DNA from: Marinomonas sp. MED121
GTDB lineage: Bacteria > Pseudomonadota > Gammaproteobacteria > Pseudomonadales > Marinomonadaceae
Direction of reading: 5' to 3'
Assembly (NCBI RefSeq): GCF_000153025.1
Contig: NZ_CH672431.1
Span: 314,765 to 378,764, forward strand
DNA: 64,000 nucleotides
A program made the translations under genes and the position numbers. The notes under the pieces are model-generated. The model had not been told where the DNA came from, ran no database searches, and worked only from the letters and a program-made list of their open reading frames with translations. This document shows positions 54,448 through 63,988 of this stretch, one piece after another (the stretch's first letter is position 1; each line of letters starts with the position of its first letter).

Positions 54448-54475
54448 ATAATACCGTATTCATGTACTAGTACAA
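54448..54475 (-). promoter_or_regulatory. trpREG promoter
   Basis: On the minus strand, TTGTAC (54475-54470), a 16-base spacer and TATTAT (54453-54448) lie about 50 bases before the trpR GTG. The -35 overlaps the operator palindrome. Confidence 0.6.
54463..54474. promoter_or_regulatory. TrpR operator
   Basis: TGTACTAGTACA is a perfect 12-bp palindrome containing the ACTAGT core and GTAC flanks of known TrpR operator half-sites. It lies over the -35 box of the trpREG promoter. Good evidence for autoregulation. Confidence 0.75.
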
Positions 54476-54539
54476 TAGATTTTCAGTTTTTATTCTCACC
54501 TATGCCACATCTCTTATATAAATCCTTGGTACTAGGCAT

Positions 54540-54563
54540 AAAAAAGGCCGCCTGAGCGACCTT
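54540..54563 (-). terminator. Terminator after the Gfo/Idh/MocA gene
   Basis: On the minus strand AAGGTCGC and GCGGCCTT pair (one G-T) around TCAG, followed by a T run. It lies about 25 bases after the oxidoreductase stop. Confidence 0.8.
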
Positions 54564-54586
54564 CCATTTCACGCAATCCTAAGGTT

Positions 54587-55591
54587 TTAGGAGGCAGCGG
54601 CTTCCCAGTCCGTTAATAACTGCATCATGGTAAAGGAGTCTTGAGGACGTGTCGCAGGGCGCGTAAGTTCAAGTAAACCTTGCTCTAACGCTTCACGAAC
54701 CTGAGTCACTTGTGAGACAAAACCATTACCTGGCGCATCCACTTCAATATGCTCGAACTCAGTTTCATTCCCTTCCCCATCATATTTGGCGAAGTAGATT
54801 TTGTTACCTTTTGCTTGGGGTAACCAAGGGTTTGATTTCAGCTCGAGATAACCTTCGCTACCTAAGATACTGAAGCTTGAGTGCATACCAAAGTCTTCTG
54901 CTGTATGCAGTTGCGCTTGTACACCATTGTTAAATAGGAAGTTAGCACTGGTATCACAAATGTTACCGTCTTTACCACGACGACCAAACGCCTGAATCTG
55001 ATAGTCAGAGAAAACATCATCACCAAAAGCTTGTTGCAGTACCAGATGCATAAGAGAAAGTGGGTAACAGCCTAAGTTATATAAAGTTCCTTTACTCTCT
55101 GGATTCACAAATTCACTGATAGCCGCACTGTAATTGCCACGTATTGCTTTAACCTCACCAATTACCTTGGTTTGCAGCAGTTGGCTGATCTTTTGCGCAA
55201 AAGGGTGAGTTAAGTACATCAAGCCTTCCAAAAAAAAGACCTTATGTTCAGCCACTGCATCTAACGCTGCTTGGGTTTTCGCCATATCCACAGACAAGGA
55301 CTTTTCACATAAGATGGCCTTACCTGCTTGCGCCGCTTTAATCACATACTCATGGTGCAAGTGATTCGGCAAAGCAATGTAGATAACATCCACTTGTGGA
55401 TCTGCAATCAAGGCATCGTAATCTTGATAGACCTTGTCGAAGTCATACTTATCGGTAAAGTCCTTTAAAGGCGCGAGAGAGCGACCAGCAACAGCGTATA
55501 AATGTGTATTGGCCTCAGCTAAAATCGCGTCCGCCATCACTGCCGAAATAAAGCTGGTACCTAGAATGCCCCAGTTAAGTGGTTTTGACAT
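54587..55591 (-). CDS. Gfo/Idh/MocA-family oxidoreductase
   Basis: A 334-residue NAD(P)-dependent dehydrogenase. The Rossmann start is LNWGILGTSFISAVMADAI, the AGRSLAPLKDF loop follows, and the EKSLSVD motif (EKP in the family; here Ser replaces Pro) holds the catalytic Lys. GCYPLSLMHLVLQ is typical of this family. The ATG at 55591 follows AAGG at about 5 bases; the upstream start gives an implausible tail. Its sugar or polyol substrate is unknown. It is probably monocistronic. Confidence 0.88.
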   Translation of the reverse strand: MSKPLNWGILGTSFISAVMADAILAEANTHLYAVAGRSLAPLKDFTDKYDFDKVYQDYDALIADPQVDVIYIALPNHLHHEYVIKAAQAGKAILCEKSLSVDMAKTQAALDAVAEHKVFFLEGLMYLTHPFAQKISQLLQTKVIGEVKAIRGNYSAAISEFVNPESKGTLYNLGCYPLSLMHLVLQQAFGDDVFSDYQIQAFGRRGKDGNICDTSANFLFNNGVQAQLHTAEDFGMHSSFSILGSEGYLELKSNPWLPQAKGNKIYFAKYDGEGNETEFEHIEVDAPGNGFVSQVTQVREALEQGLLELTRPATRPQDSFTMMQLLTDWEAAAS

Positions 55592-55629
55592 ATTTCCCTT
55601 CTTTTCATTAGATACATTAATCACCAATA

Positions 55630-55659
55630 AATAAAAACGCCCAGAAGGACGTTTTTATT
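55630..55659 (-). terminator. Terminator of the deo/nucleoside operon
   Basis: A 10-bp stem (AATAAAAACG / CGTTTTTATT) with a 10-base loop lies 25 bases after the deoB stop. Confidence 0.7.
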
Positions 55660-55683
55660 GGATTCATAATAGAGATTAACTAG

Positions 55684-56922
55684 CTATAAAAAGCTTTCAC
55701 CATAACCTAGCTTGGCTAATCCTAAATGAGAGGCAATGCTCTGACCAATATCCGCAAAGCTCTTACGGGTACCTATGCTGGTTGATTCAGCATCAACCCC
55801 TGCCTCGATACCAGGACCAAAGCAAATCACAGGCACATGCTCACGAGTATGATCACTACCAGGCCAGGTTGGGTCACAACCATGATCGGCACTGATAAAG
55901 ACTCTGTCACCCGGCTTAAGCGCCGCTTCAATTTCAGGCAAACGGGCATCAAAGGCTTCTAATGCCGCAGCATAACCTGAGACATCACGTCTGTGTCCGT
56001 AGGAAGAATCAAAGTCGACAAAGTTAGGGAAAATGAGACTATTATCAGGTGCGGTTTTAATGCTTTCAATCGTCGCATCAACGAGGGCCATTAACCCTGT
56101 TGCTTTCACCTTATGGGTAATACCAGAGTGAGCATAAATATCGGCAATTTTACCAATACTAATCACCTGACCACCGGCGTCTGCAAGATGGTTTAGCACT
56201 GTCTTAGCTGGCGGCTCAACCGCAAGATCACGACGATTTCCGGTACGGGCAAAGTCATCCCCATTCGTACCAATAAAAGGTCTCGCGATCACTCGGCCAA
56301 TGTTCATCTTCATTTCATCCAGTAGATCACGAGCGATCTGACACAAGCTCAATAAACGCTCTAATCCAAAGCTTTCTTCATGGGCTGCAATTTGCAACAC
56401 ACTGTCAGCAGACGAGTAGATGATAGGGAAATCCGTGCGCATATGCTCTTCGCCTAAGCTTGCAATAATTTCCGTGCCTGAGGCATGACATTCACCCAAA
56501 ACACCTTCTAGCTTGCCACGTTTGCTTAGCTCCGCCATAAAGTCAGCAGGGAAGCACTTAGGCGTATTAGGAAAGTAATCCCAATCAAATAAGACAGGTA
56601 CACCAGCAAGCTCCCAGTGGCCACTTGGAGTATCTTTGCCACTACTTAGCTCTTGTGCATAACCATGCAAAGCATCCACAGGGCCACGATATTCAAAGCC
56701 TTGTGGATAATTTCCGGTACTGGCCTTAGCAAGATGACCAAGGCCTTTTTTCTCTAAGTTAGGCAACTTAAGAGGACCTGTTCGGCCCACTTCTGCTTGG
56801 CCTTCTGCACAGGCTTTTGCGATATGGCCAAAGGTATCTGAGCCCACATCACCAAAGTCCGCCGCATCATGCGCCGCACCCACACCAAAAGAATCCATCA
56901 TTAAAATGATTGCTCGGCTCAT
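55684..56922 (-). CDS. deoB: DeoB, phosphopentomutase
   Basis: A 412-residue alkaline-phosphatase-superfamily mutase that moves phosphate between C1 and C5 of (deoxy)ribose. It opens [18 protein letters not shown] (metal ligand Asp), has the phosphothreonine motif [15 protein letters not shown] and the metal motif [26 protein letters not shown] 56922 follows AGGAG at 9 bases; the longer reading from 56961 would lie inside deoC. It is last in cdd-PNP-deoC-deoB. Confidence 0.94.
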   Translation of the reverse strand: MSRAIILMMDSFGVGAAHDAADFGDVGSDTFGHIAKACAEGQAEVGRTGPLKLPNLEKKGLGHLAKASTGNYPQGFEYRGPVDALHGYAQELSSGKDTPSGHWELAGVPVLFDWDYFPNTPKCFPADFMAELSKRGKLEGVLGECHASGTEIIASLGEEHMRTDFPIIYSSADSVLQIAAHEESFGLERLLSLCQIARDLLDEMKMNIGRVIARPFIGTNGDDFARTGNRRDLAVEPPAKTVLNHLADAGGQVISIGKIADIYAHSGITHKVKATGLMALVDATIESIKTAPDNSLIFPNFVDFDSSYGHRRDVSGYAAALEAFDARLPEIEAALKPGDRVFISADHGCDPTWPGSDHTREHVPVICFGPGIEAGVDAESTSIGTRKSFADIGQSIASHLGLAKLGYGESFL

Positions 56923-56923
56923 A

Positions 56924-57724
56924 CTAGTATGCTCCTGTTGTGATTCCGTCGCTTGCTTCACCCATTGCCTCTAACAAGGCTTTTAATAGTGAGCTAGTAC
57001 CAAAACGGAAAGTGGTCGCAGTTAACGCCTCTTTACCTAGCTTAGATTCTAGCAAAGTCAGGTATTCTCTGACGTCAGCGACTGTTTTAACACCACCAGC
57101 AGGTTTGAAACCAATCGCTTTTTGGCTATCGATAATTTGCGTTAGCATAATATCAGCGGCTTCTGGTGTCGCATTTACTGGCACTTTACCGGTTGAGGTT
57201 TTGATAAAATCAGCACCAGCTGCAATTGAAATCTGACTGGCCTTAGCAATCAACTCAGGCGTTTTTAATTCACCTGACTCTATGATGACCTTAAGTGTTT
57301 TTTCGCCACAGGCAGCTTTACAAGCCTTCACAAGCTTATAGCCAATAGACTCATTCCCTTCCATTAAAGCGCGATAAGGGAAAACCACATCAACTTCATC
57401 CGCACCATAAGCAAGGCAAGCTTTCGTCTCAGCGACAGCCGCAGCCAAGTTATCCCTTCCCTGTGGAAAATTACTGACGGTTGCTATCTTCACATCAGCA
57501 ATATTAAGACGAGCTAACTCTTGTTTTGCCCAAGGGATGAATCTTGGATAAATACACAATGCTGCTACTTTACCGACATTTTCAATTTGCGCTTGCTCAC
57601 ACAAAGACGAAATTTTGGCTTCTGTATCATCGTCATTCAAACTGGTTAGATCCAATAGACCAAGAGCCAGTTTCGCTAATTCGGCGTCTGTCATCTCAGC
57701 GACAGATTTTACTTGATCAGACAT
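56924..57724 (-). CDS. deoC: DeoC, deoxyribose-phosphate aldolase
   Basis: A 266-residue class I aldolase that splits deoxyribose-5-phosphate to glyceraldehyde-3-phosphate and acetaldehyde. The Schiff-base lysine lies in [10 protein letters not shown], and the [12 protein letters not shown] loop and [11 protein letters not shown]-terminal motif are present. It lies three bases after the phosphorylase gene and ends just before deoB, feeding nucleoside pentose into glycolysis. Confidence 0.95.
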   Translation of the reverse strand: MSDQVKSVAEMTDAELAKLALGLLDLTSLNDDDTEAKISSLCEQAQIENVGKVAALCIYPRFIPWAKQELARLNIADVKIATVSNFPQGRDNLAAAVAETKACLAYGADEVDVVFPYRALMEGNESIGYKLVKACKAACGEKTLKVIIESGELKTPELIAKASQISIAAGADFIKTSTGKVPVNATPEAADIMLTQIIDSQKAIGFKPAGGVKTVADVREYLTLLESKLGKEALTATTFRFGTSSLLKALLEAMGEASDGITTGAY

Positions 57725-57727
57725 GGC

Positions 57728-58537
57728 TTAACTCTCCAACCAAGCGATGACTAGCTTGCTCAATTCTGCTGCTGCTTTCTGGCCTTCATCTAGTGTCTCT
57801 TCATGGCTTAATGAGTTACCTGACATGCCAGCACCTAGGTTGGTGATAGACGAAATTGCCGCAACCTTCATACCACAATGACGCGCTACGATAGTTTCTG
57901 GAACAGTACTCATACCGACAGCATCAGCACCTAATGTACGAAACATACGAATTTCTGCAGGTGTTTCAAAGCTTGGCCCTAATGCCCATACATAAACCCC
58001 TTTAAACAGGTTGATGTTAAGCCCTTTTGCCACTTCATTAATGCCATCACTTAGCTCAGGATCATAGGCGCGAGTCATATCTTGGAATCTTGGTCCAATG
58101 CTCTCGTCGTTTTCGCCTACTAAGGGATTAACACCGGAGAAATTGATGTGATCTTCGATCAGCATTAGGCTGCCAGGGCCCATATCTTCGTTCAAGCTAC
58201 CAGCCGCATTAGTTAACAATAAAGTGTCACAACCAATCAGCTTTAAAGTACGAATCGGGATTTGCAATGTTTCAGGCGCAATACCTTCATACACATGGAA
58301 ACGGCCTTGCATACAAGCCACTTCTTTATTGCCTAAACGACCAATCACCAAGCGGCCTTTATGACCATGGACGCTCGATTTAGGGAAACCTGGAATTTCG
58401 CCGTAAGGGATATAGATAGGATCTTGGATTACTTCAGCTAATGAACCTAAGCCACTGCCTAAAATGATAGCAACCTCAGGTTTGCGGTCACCGATTTTCT
58501 GTTGCAAATAATCTGCACTTAATTGATAAGCCTTCAT
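57728..58537 (-). CDS. Purine-nucleoside phosphorylase, trimeric type (PunA/XapA-like)
   Basis: A 269-residue phosphorylase of the trimeric class. Motifs are ILGSGLGSLAE (phosphate loop), QGRFHVYEG, LTNAAGSLN, GPSFETPAEIRMF (with the purine-site Glu) and AVGMSTVPETI, followed by ISSITNLGAG. The ATG at 58537 follows AAGGA at 9 bases; the longer upstream start is unlikely. It releases ribose-1-phosphate and a purine base for use by DeoB. Confidence 0.92.
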   Translation of the reverse strand: MKAYQLSADYLQQKIGDRKPEVAIILGSGLGSLAEVIQDPIYIPYGEIPGFPKSSVHGHKGRLVIGRLGNKEVACMQGRFHVYEGIAPETLQIPIRTLKLIGCDTLLLTNAAGSLNEDMGPGSLMLIEDHINFSGVNPLVGENDESIGPRFQDMTRAYDPELSDGINEVAKGLNINLFKGVYVWALGPSFETPAEIRMFRTLGADAVGMSTVPETIVARHCGMKVAAISSITNLGAGMSGNSLSHEETLDEGQKAAAELSKLVIAWLES

Positions 58538-58608
58538 ACACGTCTTTCCTTTTAAATTAATAAAGTAAGCCACTCCTGTGATAAGTACGCGGTTCCTTGG
58601 CGATTTGA

Positions 58609-58639
58609 ATTCACGCTCTCCCTCTTGGAAAGCGTGAAT
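58609..58639 (-). other. Intercistronic hairpin between cdd and the phosphorylase gene
   Basis: A 9-bp perfect inverted repeat (ATTCACGCT / AGCGTGAAT), extended to about 13 bp with a wobble, lies between the two genes. There is no T run after it on the minus strand, so it is more likely an mRNA-stabilising or processing hairpin than a terminator. Confidence 0.5.
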
Positions 58640-58648
58640 ATGAGCCTG

Positions 58649-59059
58649 TTATTTGTTCAAATTTTCAGGCCCGAATGAGAAGGGAAGAAGCTCTTCCATT
58701 GATAGGGTTTTGCGTACGCCTTCTGGGCCGCAAATATGTATTTGAGTATCAGGCGTTGAGAACTCTCTGATTTTTTGACGACAACCGCCACAAGGAGTGA
58801 CCAGCTGTTCACCATTCCCCAATACATAAATATTGTCTATTTTCTGCTCACCATCAAGCACCATAGCTGAAATCGCACCCGCTTCGGCACATGTGCCTTC
58901 CGGATATGCAGCATTTTCAACATTACAGCCAGAATAAACCTTACCGTTTAGTGTCTCGATAACGGCACCCACTTTAAACTCTGAGTAAGGCACATAGGCC
59001 TTACTCATGGCTTTATTCGCGAGTTCTACGGCTTTTTTCACATCTAAAGAAGATGACAT
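58649..59059 (-). CDS. cdd: Cytidine deaminase
   Basis: A 136-residue tetrameric-type zinc deaminase converting (deoxy)cytidine to (deoxy)uridine. The zinc motif is Cys57-Ala-Glu59 plus Cys90 and Cys93 in PCGGCRQ, and NVENAAYP binds the ribose. It starts one base after the permease gene, so nucleoside uptake and deamination are coupled. Confidence 0.96.
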   Translation of the reverse strand: MSSSLDVKKAVELANKAMSKAYVPYSEFKVGAVIETLNGKVYSGCNVENAAYPEGTCAEAGAISAMVLDGEQKIDNIYVLGNGEQLVTPCGGCRQKIREFSTPDTQIHICGPEGVRKTLSMEELLPFSFGPENLNK

Positions 59060-59060
59060 A

Positions 59061-60029
59061 CTAGCCCCGCTCTTTCACATAAGGTCGACCAACGGCTTTA
59101 GGAGCAACCGCCTTACCGATAAAGCCAGCAAGTAATAGCACTGTCAGAACATATGGTAATACTTCGATTGCCTGTACTGGCACTTCACCAATACCAGGTA
59201 CCTGAACACCTTGCATACGTACCGCTACAGCATCTAGGAAGCCAAATAACAAACATGCGAACATCACAGGGACAGGACGCCATTTACCAAAGATCAAAGC
59301 CGCCAAAGCGATATAACCTTTACCCGCACTCATGTCTTTCAAGAAGCCAGCATTGTGAGCAGTCGATAGATAAGCACCGGCTAAACCACATAAGATGCCG
59401 CAAATAATCATGGCGCGATAACGGATAAAGGCAACACTGATACCTGCGGTATCCACCGCATGCGGATTCTCACCTACTGCACGAAGACGCAAACCAAAGC
59501 GAGTTTTGTAAATAATCCAAACTGCAAAAGGCACAATCGCAAAGGCGAGATAAACAAGAATATTGTGACCGCTTAATAACTCTGAATAGATAAGACCAAT
59601 GACAGGTACATCCGCTAACGCATCAGCAAATGGGAAAGTAATAGAGGTAAATCTTGCATCACCTGTCAAAGCGGGTGTTTGACCACCTTGGCTAAACCAG
59701 TCAAGGCCTAAAGTAACCGTCAGTCCGGCGACTATGGTATTAATCGCTACACCACTGACAATATGATCACCACGGTGAGTGATACATGCAAAACCATGTA
59801 TGAGCGCTAGGGCAACCGACGCGATAATCGCAAAGAGTAAACCTATCCAAGCAGAACCAAATACGGCAGCAGCGGCTGCGGCAGCAAAGGCCGCGCCAAG
59901 GATTTTACCTTCCAAACCAATATCTACGATACCAGAGCGTTCAGCAAACAAACCTGCTAAAGCAGCAAGAATAAGCGGTGTAGAGACACGTAACGTGGCA
60001 TCTAAAATAAGAATAAGTGTTTCAAACAT
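59061..60029 (-). CDS. Nucleoside ABC transporter permease (NupQ/YufQ-like)
   Basis: A 322-residue membrane permease of the BMP-linked branch. It opens TLRVSTPLILAALAGLFAERSGIVDIGLEG, the usual NupQ start, and contains FAERSGIVDIGLEGKIL and GENPHAVDTAGIS. It overlaps nothing and lies 10 bases after the partner permease. Nucleosides are inferred as substrates from the salvage genes that follow. Confidence 0.92.
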   Translation of the reverse strand: MFETLILILDATLRVSTPLILAALAGLFAERSGIVDIGLEGKILGAAFAAAAAAAVFGSAWIGLLFAIIASVALALIHGFACITHRGDHIVSGVAINTIVAGLTVTLGLDWFSQGGQTPALTGDARFTSITFPFADALADVPVIGLIYSELLSGHNILVYLAFAIVPFAVWIIYKTRFGLRLRAVGENPHAVDTAGISVAFIRYRAMIICGILCGLAGAYLSTAHNAGFLKDMSAGKGYIALAALIFGKWRPVPVMFACLLFGFLDAVAVRMQGVQVPGIGEVPVQAIEVLPYVLTVLLLAGFIGKAVAPKAVGRPYVKERG

Positions 60030-60039
60030 CTGCTATCTC

Positions 60040-61137
60040 CTAAGCTGCTGAAGTACGAGTGAAGAAAGCTTCAACACGATCTTTACACATATGCTCTAGC
60101 GCTCCAGAAAAGAGGATAACTAGACCTTGGATCACTACCACGATTTCTGGCGTGATACTTGGAATTTCAAAAGCAAGCTCGGAGCCACCTTGATAAAGCG
60201 CACCAAACAATATCGCGGCTAGGATAATGCCGACCGGATGATTTCGTCCCATCAAGGACACAGCAATACCTGCAAAACCAAAACCTGCGGTAAAGTTAAG
60301 CAATAAACTATGGTGAACACCCATGATTTCATTCAGGCCAACAAAACCGGCTAAAGCACCAGAGATAAGCATTACCCAAATAGTTACTTTACCGTTATCG
60401 ATACCGGCATAAACCGCCGCGGTTGCATTAGTACCAACAGTACGTAGCTGGTAGCCCCAACGTGTATGCCATACCAAGCCCCAAATCAGAACACAGCAAA
60501 TTAGTGCCCAAAGGAAAGAGGCGTTAAGCGGTGATTGCTCAATGTTAATCCCAATCGCTGCCAGCATTTCATGCATGTATGGAAGCCAAGCCGACTCTTC
60601 AAAAGTACGGCTATTAGGTGACATACGGCCTTCTTGTTTAAGCCAGTTCACCATCAAATAAACCATCAAAGAAGACGCAATGAAGTTAAACATGATGGTG
60701 GTGATTACCACATGGCTACCACGACGTGCACTTAGATACGCTGGGATATACGCCCAAGCGGCACCAAATGCCGCACCACCAATAATAGCTAACGGGACAA
60801 TCACGTAGAAAGGCATAGTTTGGTCTACGGCAAGACACACAAGGCCGACACCTAAACCACCTATATAAGCTTGTCCTTCACCACCAATGTTGAAGATACC
60901 GGCTTTAAAAGCAATGGATACCGCTAAACCCGTGAAAATCAGGTTAGTGGCATAATACAAGGTATAACCTATACCTTCCTCATAACCAAAAGCACCGTAA
61001 ACTAGATAACCTGCGGCTTCAATTGGGTTTTCACCTATGGCTAAAATAACCAAGGCTGACACCAAAAAGGCCAACATAATATTAATAAAAGGGATAAGGG
61101 CCAGATTCACCCATACCGGAACTTTCGGCTGACTCAT
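60040..61137 (-). CDS. Nucleoside ABC transporter permease (NupP/YufP-like)
   Basis: A 365-residue permease with FKAGIFNIGGEGQAYIGG, the hallmark of this group, and a cytoplasmic loop RTVGTNATAAVYAGIDNGK. It overlaps the ATPase gene by 4 bases. It forms the channel with the downstream permease. Confidence 0.92.
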   Translation of the reverse strand: MSQPKVPVWVNLALIPFINIMLAFLVSALVILAIGENPIEAAGYLVYGAFGYEEGIGYTLYYATNLIFTGLAVSIAFKAGIFNIGGEGQAYIGGLGVGLVCLAVDQTMPFYVIVPLAIIGGAAFGAAWAYIPAYLSARRGSHVVITTIMFNFIASSLMVYLMVNWLKQEGRMSPNSRTFEESAWLPYMHEMLAAIGINIEQSPLNASFLWALICCVLIWGLVWHTRWGYQLRTVGTNATAAVYAGIDNGKVTIWVMLISGALAGFVGLNEIMGVHHSLLLNFTAGFGFAGIAVSLMGRNHPVGIILAAILFGALYQGGSELAFEIPSITPEIVVVIQGLVILFSGALEHMCKDRVEAFFTRTSAA

Positions 61138-62693
61138 GCTTGGCCTCCTGCTGTTTCTTCTTCGTTCAAGGCATTCGCCATCATCAAGCCAAGTGTGCGT
61201 TCATCCGCGTCTTTAGCATCAATTTCGCCCACAACCGCACCATCAAACATAACGATAATTCGGTCACTTAAGGCCATAATTTCATCCAGTTCTACAGAAA
61301 CCAATAAGATCGCCTTACCTGAGTCTCTCAATTTAACAATTTCTTCATGGATGTTTTCGATCGCACCAATATCCACACCACGTGTTGGCTGGCCAATCAA
61401 TAACACATCCGGGTTTTGCTCTACTTCACGGGCAATAACGATTTTTTGCTGGTTACCACCGGAGAAGTTAGCTGTTTTCAAGAAAGGATCCGCAGGACGA
61501 ACATCCCACTTTTGCATACGCTCATTACACTCATCTAACATAGCTTTACGGTCTAATAAGATTTTACCGTTATAAGCTTCAGAGTTGTGATAGCCCAAAA
61601 TCGCCGCTTCATAAGCCTCGAAGCCAGTGACTAGGCCCATCTTATGACGATCTTCTGGCACATGTGCCATTTTCAGATCACGCATTTGCGACGCATTTTT
61701 CTTATTCTTGGCGGTAATCACTTCACCGTTGAAATGAATTTCACCATCAGATAAAGGTGTTATGCCAGATAAAGCATTTAACAATTCACTTTGGCCGTTA
61801 CCCGATACGCCGGCAATACCAACAATTTCACCTGCTTTTAATTCTAGGCTGACATCTTTAAGGCGTTTAACCCCTTGCTCATCGAACCAGCTTAGGTTTT
61901 TAGCAGAAAGGGCAACATTGGTTGGTTGAGCCTCTTCTTTATCAACCACTAGGCGAACTTTCTTACCTACCATTAATTCAGCAAGCTCTTCTTTATCCGT
62001 TTCAGCCGTTACCCTGTGGGCAACCATTTGGCCTTGGCGCATAACAGAGACATTATCTGTGGATGCCATGATTTCACGCAGCTTGTGAGTAATAATCATG
62101 ACAGTCACACCCTGTTCCTTCAGGGATTTTAAAATTCGGAACAGATGATCTGCTTCTTGTGGCGTTAGCACCCCAGTTGGCTCATCTAATATGAGGATCT
62201 TCGCACCGCGATAAAGTGCTTTTAAGATTTCAACTCGTTGTTGCAAACCAACAGGAAGGTCTTCGACCACCGCATCTACATCAACATCTAGGTTGTACTC
62301 TTGCTCAAGTCGCTTCAGCTCTTTACGAGCAGCATCTAAACCACCTTTAAGCATAGCGCCACCTTCGGCACCTAAAACAACGTTTTCTAAAACGGTGAAG
62401 TTTTCAACCAACATAAAGTGTTGGTGAACCATGCCGATGCCAAAACGAATAGCATCTTCGGAGGTGCGGATATTGACAAGTTCACCACCCACTTCAATAT
62501 CACCAGTATCGGCTTCATAAAAGCCATAGATGATACTCATTAAAGTAGATTTGCCGGCGCCGTTTTCACCAATAATGCCGTGAACTGTGCCAGCGGGTAC
62601 TTGAAGACAAATGTCTTTATTGGCTTGGACTGCTCCAAAGCGCTTACTAATATCGCGCAATTCGATCGCGTATGGGCTTGTAGTATTATTCAT
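61134..62693 (-). CDS. Nucleoside ABC transporter ATPase (NupO/YufO-like, duplicated)
   Basis: A 519-residue tandem ATPase of the sugar/nucleoside type. The first domain has Walker A GENGAGKST, signature LPVGLQQRVEI and Walker B ILILDEPTGVLT; the second has GVSGNGQS in the Walker A position and FSGGNQQKIVIAREV with LLIGQPTRGVD, the altered second-domain motifs of this class. It heads the transporter genes after a 302-base gap from the binding protein. Confidence 0.94.
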   Translation of the reverse strand: MNNTTSPYAIELRDISKRFGAVQANKDICLQVPAGTVHGIIGENGAGKSTLMSIIYGFYEADTGDIEVGGELVNIRTSEDAIRFGIGMVHQHFMLVENFTVLENVVLGAEGGAMLKGGLDAARKELKRLEQEYNLDVDVDAVVEDLPVGLQQRVEILKALYRGAKILILDEPTGVLTPQEADHLFRILKSLKEQGVTVMIITHKLREIMASTDNVSVMRQGQMVAHRVTAETDKEELAELMVGKKVRLVVDKEEAQPTNVALSAKNLSWFDEQGVKRLKDVSLELKAGEIVGIAGVSGNGQSELLNALSGITPLSDGEIHFNGEVITAKNKKNASQMRDLKMAHVPEDRHKMGLVTGFEAYEAAILGYHNSEAYNGKILLDRKAMLDECNERMQKWDVRPADPFLKTANFSGGNQQKIVIAREVEQNPDVLLIGQPTRGVDIGAIENIHEEIVKLRDSGKAILLVSVELDEIMALSDRIIVMFDGAVVGEIDAKDADERTLGLMMANALNEEETAGGQA

Positions 62694-62995
62694 AAGAATT
62701 TGTGATTTATCTGCGGTTAATTATAGATAGCCATTTCAGCACTGTTCAAAATACACTCAGAACAAGGATCTAGCTACCTTAGTTTGCTGCATTTTTTTTA
62801 TATCTTGGCTAAGGCTTCACTTTAAAGTTTAAATTCGGTGCTTAAAAAGTACTTAATCTTTATTTAAAGGCTAAGCAATAGCGACTAATGTGATCTTTGC
62901 AACAAAAGTTTCTATAAAATACATTAGTTTCAAAAATTTATTGTAAGCAAAAAAAACAGCCGTCTGCTTATGACAGACGACTGTTTCTTTTTAAA
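62694..62995. other. Gap between the BMP binding protein and the ATPase genes
   Basis: 302 bases, AT-rich, no ORF. It contains the terminator hairpin at 62949-62986 near the binding-protein gene and presumably a second promoter for the ATPase operon, though I cannot assign -10 and -35 boxes with confidence. Confidence 0.5.
62949..62986 (-). terminator. Terminator after the BMP binding-protein gene
   Basis: A 13-position stem (AAACAGCCGTCTG / CAGACGACTGTTT) with one position that is a G-T pair only on the minus strand, followed there by eight T residues. Orientation fits the binding-protein gene. It lies between that gene and the rest of the nucleoside operon, so it may lower downstream expression. 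Confidence 0.85.
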
Positions 62996-63988
62996 TTAAA
63001 TGTCGCAAGAATTGTTGGACATGTAATCGTGAACTGAAATAGTTCCATTTACGATATCAGCACGGATAGCTGAAATTTTTGCTTTCATCTCATCTGATAC
63101 AAGGGCTGCGTTGTTGTTATCAAGTGCCCAATCAACACCACCTTCAGCAAGACCTAAAACAGTCACGCCAGGCTTCCAAGTACCGTCTTTCGCTTCGGTA
63201 TAAGCATTGTAAGCCGCTAGGTCAACACGCTTAACCATAGACGTCAGCATAGTGCCTGGTTGGATGTGGTTTTGGTTTGAATCAACACCGATAGCGAATT
63301 TGCCATCATCTTTCGCGGCTTGGTAAACACCGATACCAGTACCACCAGCGGCTGCGAATACTACGTCTGCGCCTTTAGAGAACTGACTCTTAGCCAATTC
63401 AGAACCCTTAGTTGGGTCATTAAAAGCAGAAGGTGTAGAACCTGTCATGTTTTGGAATACGTCTGCATTAGAAGAAACGTATTTAACGCCTTGCTCATAA
63501 CCACAAGCAAAACGACGGATAAGAGGAATATCCATACCACCCACAAAGCCAACTTTGTCTGTCTTAGATGCCATAGCAGCTAATGAACCAACAAGGAAAG
63601 AACCTTCGTGCTCTTTAAAGACGATAGATTGAACGTTAGGCAAGCCTACAACCATATCGATGATGGTGAATTTAGTGTCAGGGAAATCTTTAGCCACTTT
63701 TTCAAGTGCTGATGCCATAGAGAAACCAACAGCAACGATTGGAGAGTGTCCACGTTTTGCTAAACGACGAAGGCCCTGTTCTACCTGAGCTTCATTTTTT
63801 GGCTCAAATTCACGAACCTGAACACCAGAGTCTTGTGTGAATTTGGTGATACCATTGTATACACCTTCGTTGAAGGATTTATCAAATTTACCCGCTTGGT
63901 CATAAACAACAGCAGGTTTGATATCTGCAGCTTGAGCTGAAGCAGCAATTGCTAGCGCCGTAGCGGATGCAAGAAAGACACCTTTCAT
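62996..63988 (-). CDS. BMP-family nucleoside-binding lipoprotein-like protein
   Basis: A 330-residue periplasmic binding protein of the BMP/Med family. The signal peptide MKGVFLASATALAIAASAQA is followed by ADIKPAVVYDQAGKFDKSFNEGVYNGI, the family's ligand-loop signature; GVDSNQNHIQPGTMLTSMVKRVD is another hallmark. Unlike many BMP proteins it has no lipobox before the cleavage site, so it is likely soluble. AGAGGA lies 6 bases before the ATG. It delivers nucleosides to the ABC transporter encoded after it. Confidence 0.92.
   Translation of the reverse strand: MKGVFLASATALAIAASAQAADIKPAVVYDQAGKFDKSFNEGVYNGITKFTQDSGVQVREFEPKNEAQVEQGLRRLAKRGHSPIVAVGFSMASALEKVAKDFPDTKFTIIDMVVGLPNVQSIVFKEHEGSFLVGSLAAMASKTDKVGFVGGMDIPLIRRFACGYEQGVKYVSSNADVFQNMTGSTPSAFNDPTKGSELAKSQFSKGADVVFAAAGGTGIGVYQAAKDDGKFAIGVDSNQNHIQPGTMLTSMVKRVDLAAYNAYTEAKDGTWKPGVTVLGLAEGGVDWALDNNNAALVSDEMKAKISAIRADIVNGTISVHDYMSNNSCDI

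Noticed and set aside
62949..62986. Attachment site or element end
   Set aside because: The inverted repeat has the geometry and T tract of a minus-strand terminator and no second copy is seen.
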